A DNA stretch of 64,000 nucleotides from Lyngbya sp. HA4199-MV5 (lineage in GTDB: Bacteria; Cyanobacteriota; Cyanobacteriia; Leptolyngbyales; Leptolyngbyaceae): positions 186,001 to 250,000 of the forward strand of contig JAHHHL010000001.1 of NCBI GenBank assembly GCA_019359375.1, read 5' to 3'. Position 1 is the stretch's first letter. Each line of letters begins with the position of its first letter. The notes beneath the pieces were generated by a model. That model made no database searches. It worked only from the letters and a program-made list of their open reading frames with translations, and was not told the DNA's origin. Positions 18,141 to 29,796 of the stretch are shown in pieces. The translations under genes and the position numbers were made by a program.

Positions 18141-18464
18141 CAGGGGCAGTGAGGGCGCGATCGGGGCCATCAATGTCGCACGCCTAAGCAAGTCTGCGAG
18201 CTAGAGGGAATCGATCGCGCGTGCGATCCACGGTGGTGGCTGGCATGGTGCTTAGAAATAGGGGGTATAGCAATTGAAAGGTTGATTAGGACACATAGCA
18301 CTGCTCAAAGCATTGATAACCGTAGTTTTGCCTTCTGCCTTCTGCCCTCTGCCTCCTGCCTTTTGCTATATGATGCCGATGGGTGCCACGCCCTATTAGC
18401 TTTTCAGCGTTGATCCAGTCTCCTGCCTTCTCTTTCCTCCTGTGCCTTCTATCTTTTCACCCTC
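18141..18464. repeat. Intergenic region with CTTCTGC heptamer tract
   Basis: The gap before glgX contains, at 18331-18360, tandem CCTTCTG/CCCTCTG/CCTCCTG units, the complement of the GGCAGAR heptamers seen elsewhere. No other structure was seen. Confidence 0.7.
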
Positions 18465-20528
<2,064 letters not shown>

Positions 20529-20622
20529 GGGCGATCGCAATCCTCTTAAGAGTTTTGAGTTGAACAGAGAGGAGTGAGGAGTGAGGAGTTGATTGCGCGG
20601 TCAGCGGTCAGCTTTTTATCCT

Positions 20623-20901
20623 TTATCCCTCATCCTTCATCTCTCCTGCCTTCTGCACCTGCTTTTTGCTAAACATAAACCACCACAGTTCCAGTCCAAT
20701 GAGGGCTGCACCACCAACCGCTACCCCAATTTTTAGCCCCAAAGGTTGCTCAAGACGATGTAACGGTTGATGGGGTTCTGATGCAGGCATTGCCATCGGC
20801 ATTTGAGCGTTGGCACTATCTTGTAAGGAGGGAAGGATGGTGCTTGCAGCGAGGAGGAGACCCAATCCTGCAAGCCTGAAGATCATTTTTCTACTGACCA
20901 T
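20623..20901 (-). CDS. Small membrane protein of the copper operon
   Basis: The 92-residue protein has an N-terminal signal-like helix (about 7-25, cut probably after ANA), a Met/Pro/His-rich stretch (MPMAMPASEPHQPLH) that could bind copper, and a membrane helix at about 57-77 (GVAVGGAALIGLELWWFMFS). It ends KAGEMKDEG, where the DNA turns into CATCCTTCATC-type repeat. The LELWWF segment is, as I recall, the N-terminal part of longer cyanobacterial proteins that carry a cupredoxin domain, so this may be a shortened version. It lies 63 bp downstream of copA and is probably in the same operon. Confidence 0.65.
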   Translation of the reverse strand: MVSRKMIFRLAGLGLLLAASTILPSLQDSANAQMPMAMPASEPHQPLHRLEQPLGLKIGVAVGGAALIGLELWWFMFSKKQVQKAGEMKDEG

Positions 20902-20964
20902 GCTTCAATCTCCTGCAACGTTGAATCGGTTTCATCTGCACACTACCACACACACCCTCTGAAT

Positions 20965-23289
20965 CTATGTAGCTGCTTTGGGCTGAAACTTTCGTAGCCG
21001 CAGGGCATTGGTGACAACTGAAACTGAGCTAAACGCCATTGCGCCACCCGCAAGGATGGGACTCAGCAACCAGCCAAAGAACGGAAACAAAATACCAGCG
21101 GCGATCGGAATGCCTGCCACGTTATAGATAAAGGCGAAGAAGAGATTTTGGCGAATATTTTGCATCGTGGCGCGGGAGAGTTGAATGGCGGTGACAATGC
21201 TCTGGAGATCGCCAGAAATGAGGGTGATGTCACTGGCGGCGATCGCCACATCGGTTCCAGTGCCGATCGCAATGCCCACATCTGCTTGAGCGAGAGCAGG
21301 TGCATCATTAATGCCATCGCCGACCATTGCTAAAATCCGAGCCTGTGGATGCCTGACTTTTGCCTGTTTAAAGTTGGTACGGGTGTCAGGCTTCCCACGT
21401 TGTAGGGATGCAATGACATCAGCTTTCTGGTCAGGACGCACTTCCGCAATGACATGAGAAATGCCGACTTCACGGGCGATCGTCTCAGCCGTGGAACGAT
21501 TATCGCCCGTCAGCATCACCACCTCTAACCCCAAGCGCTGTAAGGCTCGAATAGCTTGAGCAGACGAAGGTTTAATGGCATCGGCAATGCCCATGATGGC
21601 TTGGACTTCTCCATCAACAGCCAGCCAAATCACCGTTTTGCCGATCGCTTCTAGTCGATCCCTCTCGTGTTGCAGCGCTTCGGTAGGGATACCCAATTCA
21701 TGAAACCATCGTTGCGTACCAATTTGCACCCGTCGATCGGACACCATGCCCCGAACGCCACTGCCTGCAATTGCTTCAAAATCATGCACGGTGGCGAATT
21801 CTACCTGTTGCGTTTTGGCATAGTTCACTACCGCTTCTGCCAGGGGATGTTCTGAGTTGCGCTCTACCGATGCCACCAGGCGCAGCAGTTTTAGCTCGTT
21901 GCGGTTCGCGGTGCCTTGGGTGGTGACAAAATCCGTTACGGTGGGTTTGCCCTGCGTGATGGTGCCCGTTTTATCCAGCACGATCGTTTGGATTTGATGC
22001 GCCAGTTCTAAGCTTTCTGCACCTTTGATCAAAATGCCGTTCTCTGCGCCCTTGCCCGTCCCCACCATGACCGATGTAGGCGTGGCTAAACCCAGCGCAC
22101 AGGGGCAGGCAATAATCAGCACGCCCACCGTAGCGATCAACGCCAGGGTGAGATTGCCCATAGTCAAAAACCAGATGACAAAGGTGGCGATCGCAATAGC
22201 GATGACAACGGGGACAAACCAACCCGTCACCTGATCGGCTAATCGCTGGATGGGCGCTTTGGAACCCTGAGCCTCCTGCACCAATTTGACAATTTGCGCC
22301 AGCACCGTGTCTTTGCCCACGCGAGTCGCCCGAAATTTGAAGCTGCCTGTTTTATTCAGGGTGGCTCCAATCACCTCGTCGCCTACGTGCTTCTTGCTGG
22401 GAACACTCTCGCCCGTGACCATCGATTCGTCGATCGTCGAGATCCCTTCGACAATTTCGCCATCCACAGGAATCTTTTCACCGGGGCGCACCACCACGAC
22501 ATCATGAATTTGCACGTCCTGAATGGGCACTTGCATCTCTTGTCCATTCCGGATAATGCGTGCTTCTCTCGCCTGTAACCCAATCAATTTGCGAATGGCT
22601 TCTAAGGTTTGCCCCCGTGCGCGGGCTTCAAACAGTCGCCCCAGCAAGATCAACGTAATGACGATCGCCGCTGTCTCGTAGTAAAACTCTGGCATCAAGC
22701 CTTGATGGAGGAGAAATTGGGGAAACAGCGTTGCAAACACCGAGTAGAAATAGGCGGCACTCGTCCCCAGCGCAATGAGTGTATCCATCGTGGCGGCATG
22801 GCGCTTCAAGGCTTTCCAGGCATTGCGGTAAAAAGAGTAGCCGCACCAAAATTGGACAGGAGCCGTGAGCATAAGCTGAAACCACGGATTTGACAGCCAA
22901 CCAGGAATGAACGGTAGCTTCAGTCCTGTCATTGCCGACAGTGAGCCGATCGCCAGAATGAGGCTGACGATCGCCCCAACTCCAACTTTCCGATTCAGAG
23001 CACGGGTTTCGGCAGCACGAGCCGCTTTTTCAGCCGCATCTTCTCCGATCGACTCCTCCTCTTGCAGCGAAGCCACATAGCCCGCATCCTTCACCGCGTT
23101 TTGAATGACTTCTACGGTCGTCTTTCGCGGGTCATAGGTGACCGTGCCCTGCTCGACCCCGAAATTTACACTGCTGGCGCTGACTCCTGGTACAGCACGA
23201 ATTGCGCGCTCGATGCTATTGGCACAGGCGGCACAACTCATGCCTCGCAGCTTGAGGTTAACGGTTTCCATTGTCGATACCTTGCTCAC
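20965..23289 (-). CDS. copA: Copper-exporting P1B-type ATPase CopA
   Basis: CopA pumps Cu(I) out of the cytoplasm (or into thylakoids) at the cost of ATP. An N-terminal HMA domain carries GMSCAAC (C19, C22). Membrane helices cover about 101-220. The actuator motif TGES lies near 292, the ion-binding CPC at 395-397 ([15 protein letters not shown]), the phosphorylated Asp D439 in DKTGT, and GDGIND in the P-domain. Length (774) is typical. The start is GTG at 23289, overlapping the chaperone stop (GTGA); an ATG at 23271 with AAGG upstream is equally possible. Whether it is the plasma-membrane or thylakoid (CtaA/PacS) paralogue cannot be told. Confidence 0.93.
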   Translation of the reverse strand: MSKVSTMETVNLKLRGMSCAACANSIERAIRAVPGVSASSVNFGVEQGTVTYDPRKTTVEVIQNAVKDAGYVASLQEEESIGEDAAEKAARAAETRALNRKVGVGAIVSLILAIGSLSAMTGLKLPFIPGWLSNPWFQLMLTAPVQFWCGYSFYRNAWKALKRHAATMDTLIALGTSAAYFYSVFATLFPQFLLHQGLMPEFYYETAAIVITLILLGRLFEARARGQTLEAIRKLIGLQAREARIIRNGQEMQVPIQDVQIHDVVVVRPGEKIPVDGEIVEGISTIDESMVTGESVPSKKHVGDEVIGATLNKTGSFKFRATRVGKDTVLAQIVKLVQEAQGSKAPIQRLADQVTGWFVPVVIAIAIATFVIWFLTMGNLTLALIATVGVLIIACPCALGLATPTSVMVGTGKGAENGILIKGAESLELAHQIQTIVLDKTGTITQGKPTVTDFVTTQGTANRNELKLLRLVASVERNSEHPLAEAVVNYAKTQQVEFATVHDFEAIAGSGVRGMVSDRRVQIGTQRWFHELGIPTEALQHERDRLEAIGKTVIWLAVDGEVQAIMGIADAIKPSSAQAIRALQRLGLEVVMLTGDNRSTAETIAREVGISHVIAEVRPDQKADVIASLQRGKPDTRTNFKQAKVRHPQARILAMVGDGINDAPALAQADVGIAIGTGTDVAIAASDITLISGDLQSIVTAIQLSRATMQNIRQNLFFAFIYNVAGIPIAAGILFPFFGWLLSPILAGGAMAFSSVSVVTNALRLRKFQPKAAT

Positions 23290-23480
23290 GCAACAGCATA
23301 ACCAGCCGCCACGATCGCCTCTTTCACGGTTGCTTCAGGCGTTTGTGTTTCAACCACAACGAGTTTAGTTTTGGGATCAGCTTGCACAGAGGCAGCAGGG
23401 TCGATCGACTGAATGGCATGGGTGATGGTATTGCTACATGCAGAGCAAGCCATATTAGAAACGGTGAGTTCAATCGTCAT
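23286..23480 (-). CDS. HMA-domain copper chaperone (CopZ/Atx1-like)
   Basis: This 64-residue protein is a single heavy-metal-associated domain that delivers Cu(I) to P-type ATPases. The metal motif is MACSAC at residues 10-15. The remainder has the ferredoxin-like pattern ending [12 protein letters not shown]. It is the first gene of the copper operon and overlaps copA by GTGA. A MerR-type promoter lies about 40 bp upstream. Confidence 0.9.
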   Translation of the reverse strand: MTIELTVSNMACSACSNTITHAIQSIDPAASVQADPKTKLVVVETQTPEATVKEAIVAAGYAVA

Positions 23481-23511
23481 GCTTCAAATCCTTTGATGCG
23501 TCATTATCCCA

Positions 23512-23542
23512 TCTTGAAGTCTCCAGTCCACTGGACAGTCAA
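23512..23542 (-). promoter_or_regulatory. MerR-family (CueR-like) operator/promoter of the copper operon
   Basis: On the minus strand a -35 element TTGACT (23542-23537) is followed by the dyad TCCAGTGGACTGGA (23535-23522) and a weak -10 such as CAAGAT at a 19-20 bp spacing. An over-long spacer filled by a CCAGT..ACTGG dyad is the hallmark of promoters activated by MerR-family metal sensors. The chaperone start codon is about 32 bp downstream. No merR-type gene lies in the window. Confidence 0.6.
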
Positions 23543-23800
23543 GGGGTAAGACGAAGAATTTACATAACATTCTGTCGGAACGTTTCATACCATCCCGATA
23601 GAACAGAAGCTATACCATTGCTGTAAACATCTGGCGGCACGTTTCGGCGCAACGGCGGCAGGATGCGGCTGAATGCCGGGTTCTAATTGCCTCCAGTCAG
23701 AGTGATTAAAGAGGGTTAGGCAGCCGCCCGACCCTGATGGTTAACTCTCCAGTAAGCTGGAGCATTCAGATTAAATAAGATCGAACATTTAGTAATTCTT

Positions 23801-23834
23801 TCTGTAGGGACGTTACATGTAACGTCCCTACAGA
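23801..23834. repeat. Perfect 34-bp palindrome (GTAGGGACGTTACA family)
   Basis: TCTGTAGGGACGTTACA is followed directly by its exact reverse complement. A degenerate relative lies at 7290-7319. It sits in the 401-bp divergent/convergent gap 23481-23881 and about 48 bp beyond the 3' end of the dehydrogenase gene, so it may serve as its terminator. Confidence 0.8.
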
Positions 23835-23881
23835 CGGGAAGTGGTTCAGGTTAATTAATCCACGATCCTCAGCGATCGCAC

Positions 23882-24988
23882 CTAAACGGCAACAGCTTGA
23901 GAAAATTCATGGAGCTGTGCATCCTTTTGTTGCCAGACCTGCCCATCCAGCGCCATTTGCTCAATCAGACTGGCAAGACGCAGGGCTTTGAGTGCTTGTT
24001 CGCCGCCCACCGATGGCTGATTACCACCCCGCACACACCCAACAAAATGTTCCAGCTCAGCGTTGAGTGGTTCAATATTGCTGGTGTAGACCTTTTCAAT
24101 CAAGCCATCCTGCCGATAGAGCACCTGCCCGTGATCGGTCATGCAGTTGGATGTAGTGCGGCGATGAATCAGGATCTCATTGTTGAGGAAATCCGCTTCG
24201 GTGAGCGAATTTTTGCAATGGGCGGCAATGCGTCGAATTTTGCGATGGGTGACTTTGCTAGAGGTGAGCGTTGCCACAATACCGTTGGCAAAGCCCAGCG
24301 TTGCGGTGACGTAATCTAAGAAGCCAGAGTCGGAGGCACGGCTACCGCTAGCGGTGAGCTTCACAACGGGGGATGCGGCTAACTCTAACAGCAGATCGAT
24401 GTCGTGGATCATCAGATCCAGCACCACCGACACATCATTGGCACGATCGGAGTAGGGACTCATCCGATGTGCTTCCAACGCCAGCAGTTCCTCACCTTTA
24501 AGAATCTTATGCAGTTCTTGAAAGGCTGGATTGAACCGCTCAATGTGTCCCACTTGCAAAATACATTGTGATGCTGCTGCGGCGTTCACCAACGATTCGG
24601 CTTCGGCAATGCTGGCGGCGATCGGCTTTTCAATCAACACATGAATGCCTGCTTGAAGGCAGGTCATCCCCACTTGATGATGCAGCCGTGTTGGGACAGC
24701 CACACAGACGGCATCGACGTGTAGCAATAGGTCGCGGTAATCTTCAAAAAAGCGCACTCGATACTTGCTAGCCGTATCAATGCCACGTTCGACATTAACA
24801 TCAGACACACCAACCAGCTCAACGTCTTTCAACATACTCAGAACGCGAGTATGATGTTGACCCATGTTACCAACCCCAATCACGCCGACCCGAATCGGTT
24901 CAGGATGACTGCGCTGTAACTGTGCGGTCGTAAGCTGAGCACTGGCAGACTGTGTGCCTGCAAAACCCGACGAAATGCCATTTTGCAT
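23882..24988 (-). CDS. Gfo/Idh/MocA family NAD(P)-dependent oxidoreductase
   Basis: The 368-residue enzyme oxidises or reduces a sugar or related substrate with NAD(P). An N-terminal Rossmann fold starts at about residue 32 with VGVIGVGNMGQHH. The family's EKPIA motif (Lys near 120) follows, and a C-terminal alpha/beta domain contains the DLMIHDIDLLL segment with the usual catalytic His. The substrate is unknown. A nucleotide-sugar dehydrogenase is possible because family members of this size often work in cell-surface sugar synthesis. The start ATG at 24988 has GGAGGAG nine bases upstream. The first 30 residues are a Ser/Gln/Thr-rich extension. Confidence 0.85.
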   Translation of the reverse strand: MQNGISSGFAGTQSASAQLTTAQLQRSHPEPIRVGVIGVGNMGQHHTRVLSMLKDVELVGVSDVNVERGIDTASKYRVRFFEDYRDLLLHVDAVCVAVPTRLHHQVGMTCLQAGIHVLIEKPIAASIAEAESLVNAAAASQCILQVGHIERFNPAFQELHKILKGEELLALEAHRMSPYSDRANDVSVVLDLMIHDIDLLLELAASPVVKLTASGSRASDSGFLDYVTATLGFANGIVATLTSSKVTHRKIRRIAAHCKNSLTEADFLNNEILIHRRTTSNCMTDHGQVLYRQDGLIEKVYTSNIEPLNAELEHFVGCVRGGNQPSVGGEQALKALRLASLIEQMALDGQVWQQKDAQLHEFSQAVAV

Positions 24989-25287
24989 TTCTATTAATCT
25001 CCTCCACCACCGAGAATGTGATCAACAGATGCCATAGAGCGACGCTGACCATCCAGATGGTAACATGGCATCTCTGTTTGTGAAGAATTTCAAAGCTATG
25101 ACAATGTTCCCAACGATGCCCTGCTTTTTGGGCTCAGCCGTGGCGCAATTTTTCGGTTCAATTTTTCGTTTCTAATACGTTTTAAGATTTTGCACATCCT
25201 CGGATTCATCGCTGGGGAATGCTAGAAAATAGGGAACTCTTTTGACGACATCATCGCTTTGTGTCCTCTGATACCTTTTAGGCTCTG

Positions 25288-26964
25288 ATGAAACGCTTCT
25301 CACTCAAATTCAATCGTCGATCGCTCCAACGCTATGGCACGGCTGGAGTGGTAGGTATGTTGGTGTTAGGTGCTGGGCTGGCGTTTAAACCAGCGCTGCG
25401 ATCGAACGCAGATATCCCTCAGGTGTTGGCTGGCGACAACCGCGAACAGGTACAAGCAAACGTTGAGTTTAGAGCACAGCAACGGCAAGAGCAGCAGCGC
25501 CAAATTCTGCCGGAGAATTTTGATCTCAATCGTTACCCCGTTACCAACCAGAACGAAAAATACTGGCGCAACTTACTATGGACAACAGCAGTTGTGCAGC
25601 CCCAAGAAGAGTTTGTTGCCAGCACAATCGAGCAAGTGCTGGCGATGGCGGTACGTCCTGGCTTATCCGACTCGCAAAAGCGCACGATCGATGCCGCCGC
25701 ACGAGTGGGCACCCAACTGTATTTAAGCAACCCCAACCGCTATACCAGCATTGGTGAGCAGTTTCGCCAACTGATCGATCGCAGCCCTGATCCTGAATGG
25801 GTGGCAATGGCACTGTCTGGGCTTGGTAAAGGCGGTTTAGAGCCAGAGCAAATTCAACCGCTGGTGGGACGGGTCAAGGCGCGCTTTCCCCGCTGGTCTG
25901 GAAACGTTTCGTTGCAGACAACCCTGCGTGAGATGGCTGAGTTGATTTCACCTAGCCCCGTGCCACCCCTCAAAGATTTGCTCAACTGGACGATCGCCCC
26001 CAATCAGTTGCAGATGTACGTTCTGTGTCAGCAAAATCGTGCCGTGCTCTGCCAGACCGTCCTGAAAGATCGCAAGGGCGAGTTTGTGCGGCAGCAGAAT
26101 GGTCAACTCTGGTCGGTGCCTCTGCTTCTGCGATCGATTCACGGTCTGAGCTGGAATTTCATCCGAGGTGAAACGCCTCAAGGGATCTTCCGCATTGAAG
26201 GCAAAGTGCCTCAACCCGATGACGAATTTTTTAGGGCGTATGGTCAGTTTGCGTTGGTGAATCTCTTTGTGCCGTTTGAACCGGGTGCCAAGCAGTTTGT
26301 GCCCGGAAAGTCAGGTCCGTTTAGGGGCAGTCTGGCGAATTACAAGCGCTTGCTACCCCCCTCCTGGCGGAACCACTGGTCGATTCAAGAAAGTTTTTGG
26401 GCAGGTAGAGCGGGACGATCGTTCTTTCGCATTCACGGCTCTGGTGAGTCGCCCGATTTCTTCAGCGGCAAAGACAAATACCCCGATACTTACAACTGGA
26501 ACCCCACGATCGGCTGCCTCTCCGCGCTGGAGCTTTACAACGAGCAAGGTCAACTCATCCAGGCAGACATGCCCAAAATTCTCAATGCTCTCGAAGGTAT
26601 AGGCGGCAAGAATTTTTCAGGCTATCTTGTGGTCGTGGATCTGCCGGGTGATGCTACCAAGCCGATCGCGCTGGATGCGATCGAAGCGGCACTGGGTAGC
26701 GGCAGGCTCTCGCGCAATTCCAAAGGGAAGGTTCCCGTGCGTCAGGTGCAAGCACGCGCAGTGAAGCCTCTTTCAAAAACTTTGGCTCAGCAGCCACAGG
26801 CATACAGTTCTAAAACCGCATCGGCTTCAATCGCGGTGCAACCTGCGATCGTTTCCCAATCACCCGATAGTGCAGACGCTCCTGCCCCGGAGGTACTCAG
26901 CCCTTCACCACCAGCCCAGCCAGAAATTAATCCCAGTACGCGACCGTTGCCGATCGGGTATTGA
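25288..26964 (+). CDS. Exported protein with L,D-transpeptidase-like motif
   Basis: This 558-residue protein has a basic N-terminus and a hydrophobic segment at about 17-35, which is a signal peptide or anchor. A long helical region follows (about 45-220). Residues about 250-450 hold a beta-rich domain with FFRIHGSGES and then NPTIGCLSALELYN. The spacing of a His-Gly and a Gly-Cys-Leu-Ser resembles the catalytic HxG...S/TxGC site of YkuD L,D-transpeptidases. The tail (about 470-558) is Pro/Ser/Ala/Gln-rich and disordered. A cell-wall role is plausible; the family assignment is inference from this motif. Confidence 0.65.
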   Translation: MKRFSLKFNRRSLQRYGTAGVVGMLVLGAGLAFKPALRSNADIPQVLAGDNREQVQANVEFRAQQRQEQQRQILPENFDLNRYPVTNQNEKYWRNLLWTTAVVQPQEEFVASTIEQVLAMAVRPGLSDSQKRTIDAAARVGTQLYLSNPNRYTSIGEQFRQLIDRSPDPEWVAMALSGLGKGGLEPEQIQPLVGRVKARFPRWSGNVSLQTTLREMAELISPSPVPPLKDLLNWTIAPNQLQMYVLCQQNRAVLCQTVLKDRKGEFVRQQNGQLWSVPLLLRSIHGLSWNFIRGETPQGIFRIEGKVPQPDDEFFRAYGQFALVNLFVPFEPGAKQFVPGKSGPFRGSLANYKRLLPPSWRNHWSIQESFWAGRAGRSFFRIHGSGESPDFFSGKDKYPDTYNWNPTIGCLSALELYNEQGQLIQADMPKILNALEGIGGKNFSGYLVVVDLPGDATKPIALDAIEAALGSGRLSRNSKGKVPVRQVQARAVKPLSKTLAQQPQAYSSKTASASIAVQPAIVSQSPDSADAPAPEVLSPSPPAQPEINPSTRPLPIGY

Positions 26965-27034
26965 GGGATGAAGGCAAAGGAGTTGTTGGTTTTTAGTTGT
27001 TAGTTTTTAGAAGGAGTCAGGAACGGCTCATACA

Positions 27035-27164
27035 CTAGGGGCTGTCACAAATTACGATTACATAGGACTTGCAGCAATGGTTTCAGCCTTAGCTTGGTAT
27101 GTTGGGGCGGGCGCGATGATGCTGATACTGCAAGGTTTCAGAGCTAATTGATGACGCGCCCTAG
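27035..27164 (+). mobile_element. MITE copy A (131-bp CTAGGG family)
   Basis: The element starts CTAGGGGCTGTCA and ends TTGATGACGCGCCCTAG, which are inverted repeats of each other. It aligns throughout with copies at 37227-37357 (inverted) and 63520-63651. It has no coding capacity. It lies in the gap 26965-27313, which otherwise holds TTGTTAGTTTTTAG and AACAACTAACAACC repeats. Confidence 0.85.
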
Positions 27165-27313
27165 TAACTTTTCTGGTATGCCCATTTCTGATATGCCTCA
27201 AAGCTTCAGGTCTTTATAACCAACAACTAACAACCAACAACTAACAACCGATTCACCTCCTCACTCCTCACCCTATAATAAGTGTCTTCTCAAATGAGGG
27301 TGTCTCATTGGCA

Positions 27314-27808
27314 ATGCCTGTAGAAGTAATTGCGGTGAATGCGGATGATTGGTGGGGCTTGACGTGGCGGTTGCTGTTAGCGTCTCTTTCTGGCGGGGCG
27401 ATCGGCTTGAATCGGCAAATAGCGGGTAAAGCAGGTGGCTTGAGAACGCATATGCTGGTGAGTTTGGGATCAGCCCTGTTTGTCATGATGACGACGATCG
27501 GCATCACCGTTCATGCCGACGCAACCAGTCGTGCAATCCAGGGCGTGGCAACCGGGGTTGGCTTTTTAGGGGCGGGTGAAATTGTGCATCAATCGCGTGC
27601 CAAGTCAGGTAAACCGGGCGTAAAAGGTTTAACCTCTGCTGCTGCTATTTGGGTGACGGCGGCTCTGGGCATGATTGCGAGCTTGGGTTTATGGCAAACT
27701 AGCCTCATTGGCACACTCTTGACCTTATTAATTTTGAGTGGAGCAAAGTGGCTGGAACGATTTGTACCCGTGATCCATGAGGGAAGAGGGGAGCGGGGGG
27801 AGGAGTGA
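27314..27808 (+). CDS. MgtC/SapB family membrane protein
   Basis: The 164-residue protein has four to five membrane helices, with the MgtC signature region at about residues 20-50: SLSGGAIGLNRQIAGKAGG followed by LRTHMLVSLGSALF. MgtC-type proteins are linked to growth at low Mg2+ and to control of membrane ATPases; exact function is unsettled. The C-terminal tail (EGRGERGEE) is encoded by G-rich repeat DNA, so the native end may have been replaced or extended by a repeat. The ATG at 27314 was preferred over TTG at 27308. It is a single gene between repeat-rich spacers. Confidence 0.88.
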   Translation: MPVEVIAVNADDWWGLTWRLLLASLSGGAIGLNRQIAGKAGGLRTHMLVSLGSALFVMMTTIGITVHADATSRAIQGVATGVGFLGAGEIVHQSRAKSGKPGVKGLTSAAAIWVTAALGMIASLGLWQTSLIGTLLTLLILSGAKWLERFVPVIHEGRGERGEE

Positions 27809-28079
27809 GGGGAAGGGGGAGAGGGTTAAGAGTTAAGAATTAAGAGTTCAGAGTTAAATAGCGGTCAGCGGTCAGTCTTCAGTCAACCCTGCGGGAAGCA
27901 AGCTACAGCGATCAGTTTGCAGTTTCCAGCCTTCGGTCATGCTACGCCTGTCCACTGGTGACTGTTTCACTGAATCACTGGCGACTGTTAAGACCTTTTA
28001 GCCCTCTGCCTTCTGCCTCCCCTACTCCCCTTGCCTCCCCTGCTCCCCTTGCCTCCCCTCTCACCGCCTACATCCGCCC
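27809..28079. repeat. Repeat-rich intergenic spacer
   Basis: The spacer contains GAGTTAAGAATTAAGAGTT units, a GCGGTCAGCGGTCAG unit, and the dispersed motif CCCTGCGGGAAGCAAGCTAC (27888-27907; related copies at 13131-13150 and, inverted, near 40011-40037). From 28001 to 28062 lies a CCTCTGC/CCTTCTGC and CTCCCCTTGCC tract. Confidence 0.7.
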
Positions 28080-29720
28080 ATGCTCCGTAAGCCGTTTTCC
28101 TGGAACAACTCAAGCGATGGATCGATCGCCCCCGCATGGATCGATCGCTTCTGGTTGCTGGGGCTTTTGCTAGCAGCAGGGGTATTGTTTGGGTTAGATC
28201 TGGGCACGCTGCCGCTGCGAGATTGGGATGAGGGGACGGTTGCACAGGTAGCACGGGACATCTGGCGATCGCCGTCTGGTTCCTGGGTGTGGTTGCATCC
28301 GACGATCGCGGGTGAACCGTACCTCAACAAGCCGCCTTTGATGCACTGGTTGATGGCGTTGGCGTTTCGGTTGGGGGGCGTGAATGAGTGGATGGCGCGT
28401 TTGCCTGGAGCAAGCCTGACTGCGCTTTCAGTAGCGCTGCTCTATGCGATCGGGCGAGAACTGTTTTCCCGTCGGATTCCTGCCATTTTTGGAGCATTGG
28501 TCTACCTGACGCTGCTGCCTGTGGTGCGGCATGGACGGCTGGCAATGCTGGATGGCGCGGTGCTGTGCTTTTTTCTGCTGCTCGTCCTTTGTCTACTGCG
28601 ATCACGGCGGGATTTGCGCTGGGGATTGGGCGTGGGGCTGGCATTTGGGCTACTGTGCCTGACGAAGGGGATTGTGGCGCTGCTGCTGGGCGCGATCGCG
28701 ATCGCCTTCATTGCCTGGGATACGCCACGGCTGCTCACCTCTATCTATGTCTGGCTGGGAGTGCTGCTGGGGAATGTGCCTGTAGTTGCGTGGTACTGGG
28801 CGCAATGGTTGCACTACGGGCAAGCGTTTGTCAGTACGAGTGTGCTGGGTCAATCGCTTGATCGAGTCGTGGTGTCTGTCGAAGGCAATCGCGGCGCACC
28901 CTGGTACTACCTGCTCGAAATTGTGAAATATAGCCTTCCGTGGCTACTGTTTTTTCCTCAGAGCGTTCGCTTGGCATGGGAAAACCGGAATGTGAGCTGG
29001 GCAAAGCTGGTGCTGGTGTGGGCGGCTGGCTACCTGCTCGTAATTTCGCTGATGAGTACAAAATTGCCCTGGTATGTGCTGCCCGTTTATCCTGCCCTGG
29101 CGCTTGCGGTGGGAGCTTTTTTTGCGGAGCTTTGGCACCCATCCGACCTGGTGGGTTTGCGTCAACCCGATCGCCTCCGCTATCCGATCGCCTGGATCGT
29201 ACTGCTGAGTCTGGTGGCGATCGCGGGCTGGATCGGGTGTTTCTACTTCAGTCCCGTTGGTGGTTATTCTCAAGCAGGCTTACCAATCATTCTGGGTGCG
29301 ATCGCCCTTACGCTGACGGTGGCGATCGTGCTGCTGTGGCGGCGCGATTCACAGTTTTTGCTGGTGCTGCTGTGGGGTATGTATGTATCGCTGGCGCTCT
29401 TTGTCGCGTCACCCTACTGGATCTGGGAACTGGATGAGTCCTACCCGGTGAAGCCTGTAGCGGCTCTGGTACGACAGCACACGCCGCCGGATGCCACGAT
29501 CTGGACACTGTATCCCTATAGTCGCCCGTCGCTCAACTTCTACAGCGATCGGCGCATAGTGCAAACGACCGCTGAGACTGCCATCACGGACTATTGGCAG
29601 CGTGATCCTTATCCCTATGTGCTGGTCGAACAGGTGCTGGCGGCAAAGCTTGCCCTACCGTCTGTGCAACCATTAGGCAGTGCAGACGGGTTTGTGTTGC
29701 TGACACGCCAAAAACCATAG
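28080..29720 (+). CDS. GT39-family membrane glycosyltransferase (ArnT-like), copy 1
   Basis: The 546-residue protein is an integral membrane transferase that uses a polyprenyl-phosphate sugar donor to modify lipid or protein on the outer face of the membrane. It has about ten to twelve helices. The first extracytoplasmic loop carries the acidic motif RDWDEG (D48, D50, E51), typical of the PMT/ArnT superfamily. A KPPLMHW motif follows near 93. The C-terminal soluble part holds PYSRPSLNFYSDRR. The acceptor is unknown. It is followed 76 bp later by a second GT39 gene on the same strand. Confidence 0.87.
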   Translation: MLRKPFSWNNSSDGSIAPAWIDRFWLLGLLLAAGVLFGLDLGTLPLRDWDEGTVAQVARDIWRSPSGSWVWLHPTIAGEPYLNKPPLMHWLMALAFRLGGVNEWMARLPGASLTALSVALLYAIGRELFSRRIPAIFGALVYLTLLPVVRHGRLAMLDGAVLCFFLLLVLCLLRSRRDLRWGLGVGLAFGLLCLTKGIVALLLGAIAIAFIAWDTPRLLTSIYVWLGVLLGNVPVVAWYWAQWLHYGQAFVSTSVLGQSLDRVVVSVEGNRGAPWYYLLEIVKYSLPWLLFFPQSVRLAWENRNVSWAKLVLVWAAGYLLVISLMSTKLPWYVLPVYPALALAVGAFFAELWHPSDLVGLRQPDRLRYPIAWIVLLSLVAIAGWIGCFYFSPVGGYSQAGLPIILGAIALTLTVAIVLLWRRDSQFLLVLLWGMYVSLALFVASPYWIWELDESYPVKPVAALVRQHTPPDATIWTLYPYSRPSLNFYSDRRIVQTTAETAITDYWQRDPYPYVLVEQVLAAKLALPSVQPLGSADGFVLLTRQKP

Positions 29721-29796
29721 CTGGAGAAAACCCACCTGCACCTATTTCCCGCTACAGTGAGTCTGAATAACGCGAGATGTTGAACAGAAGAAACGC

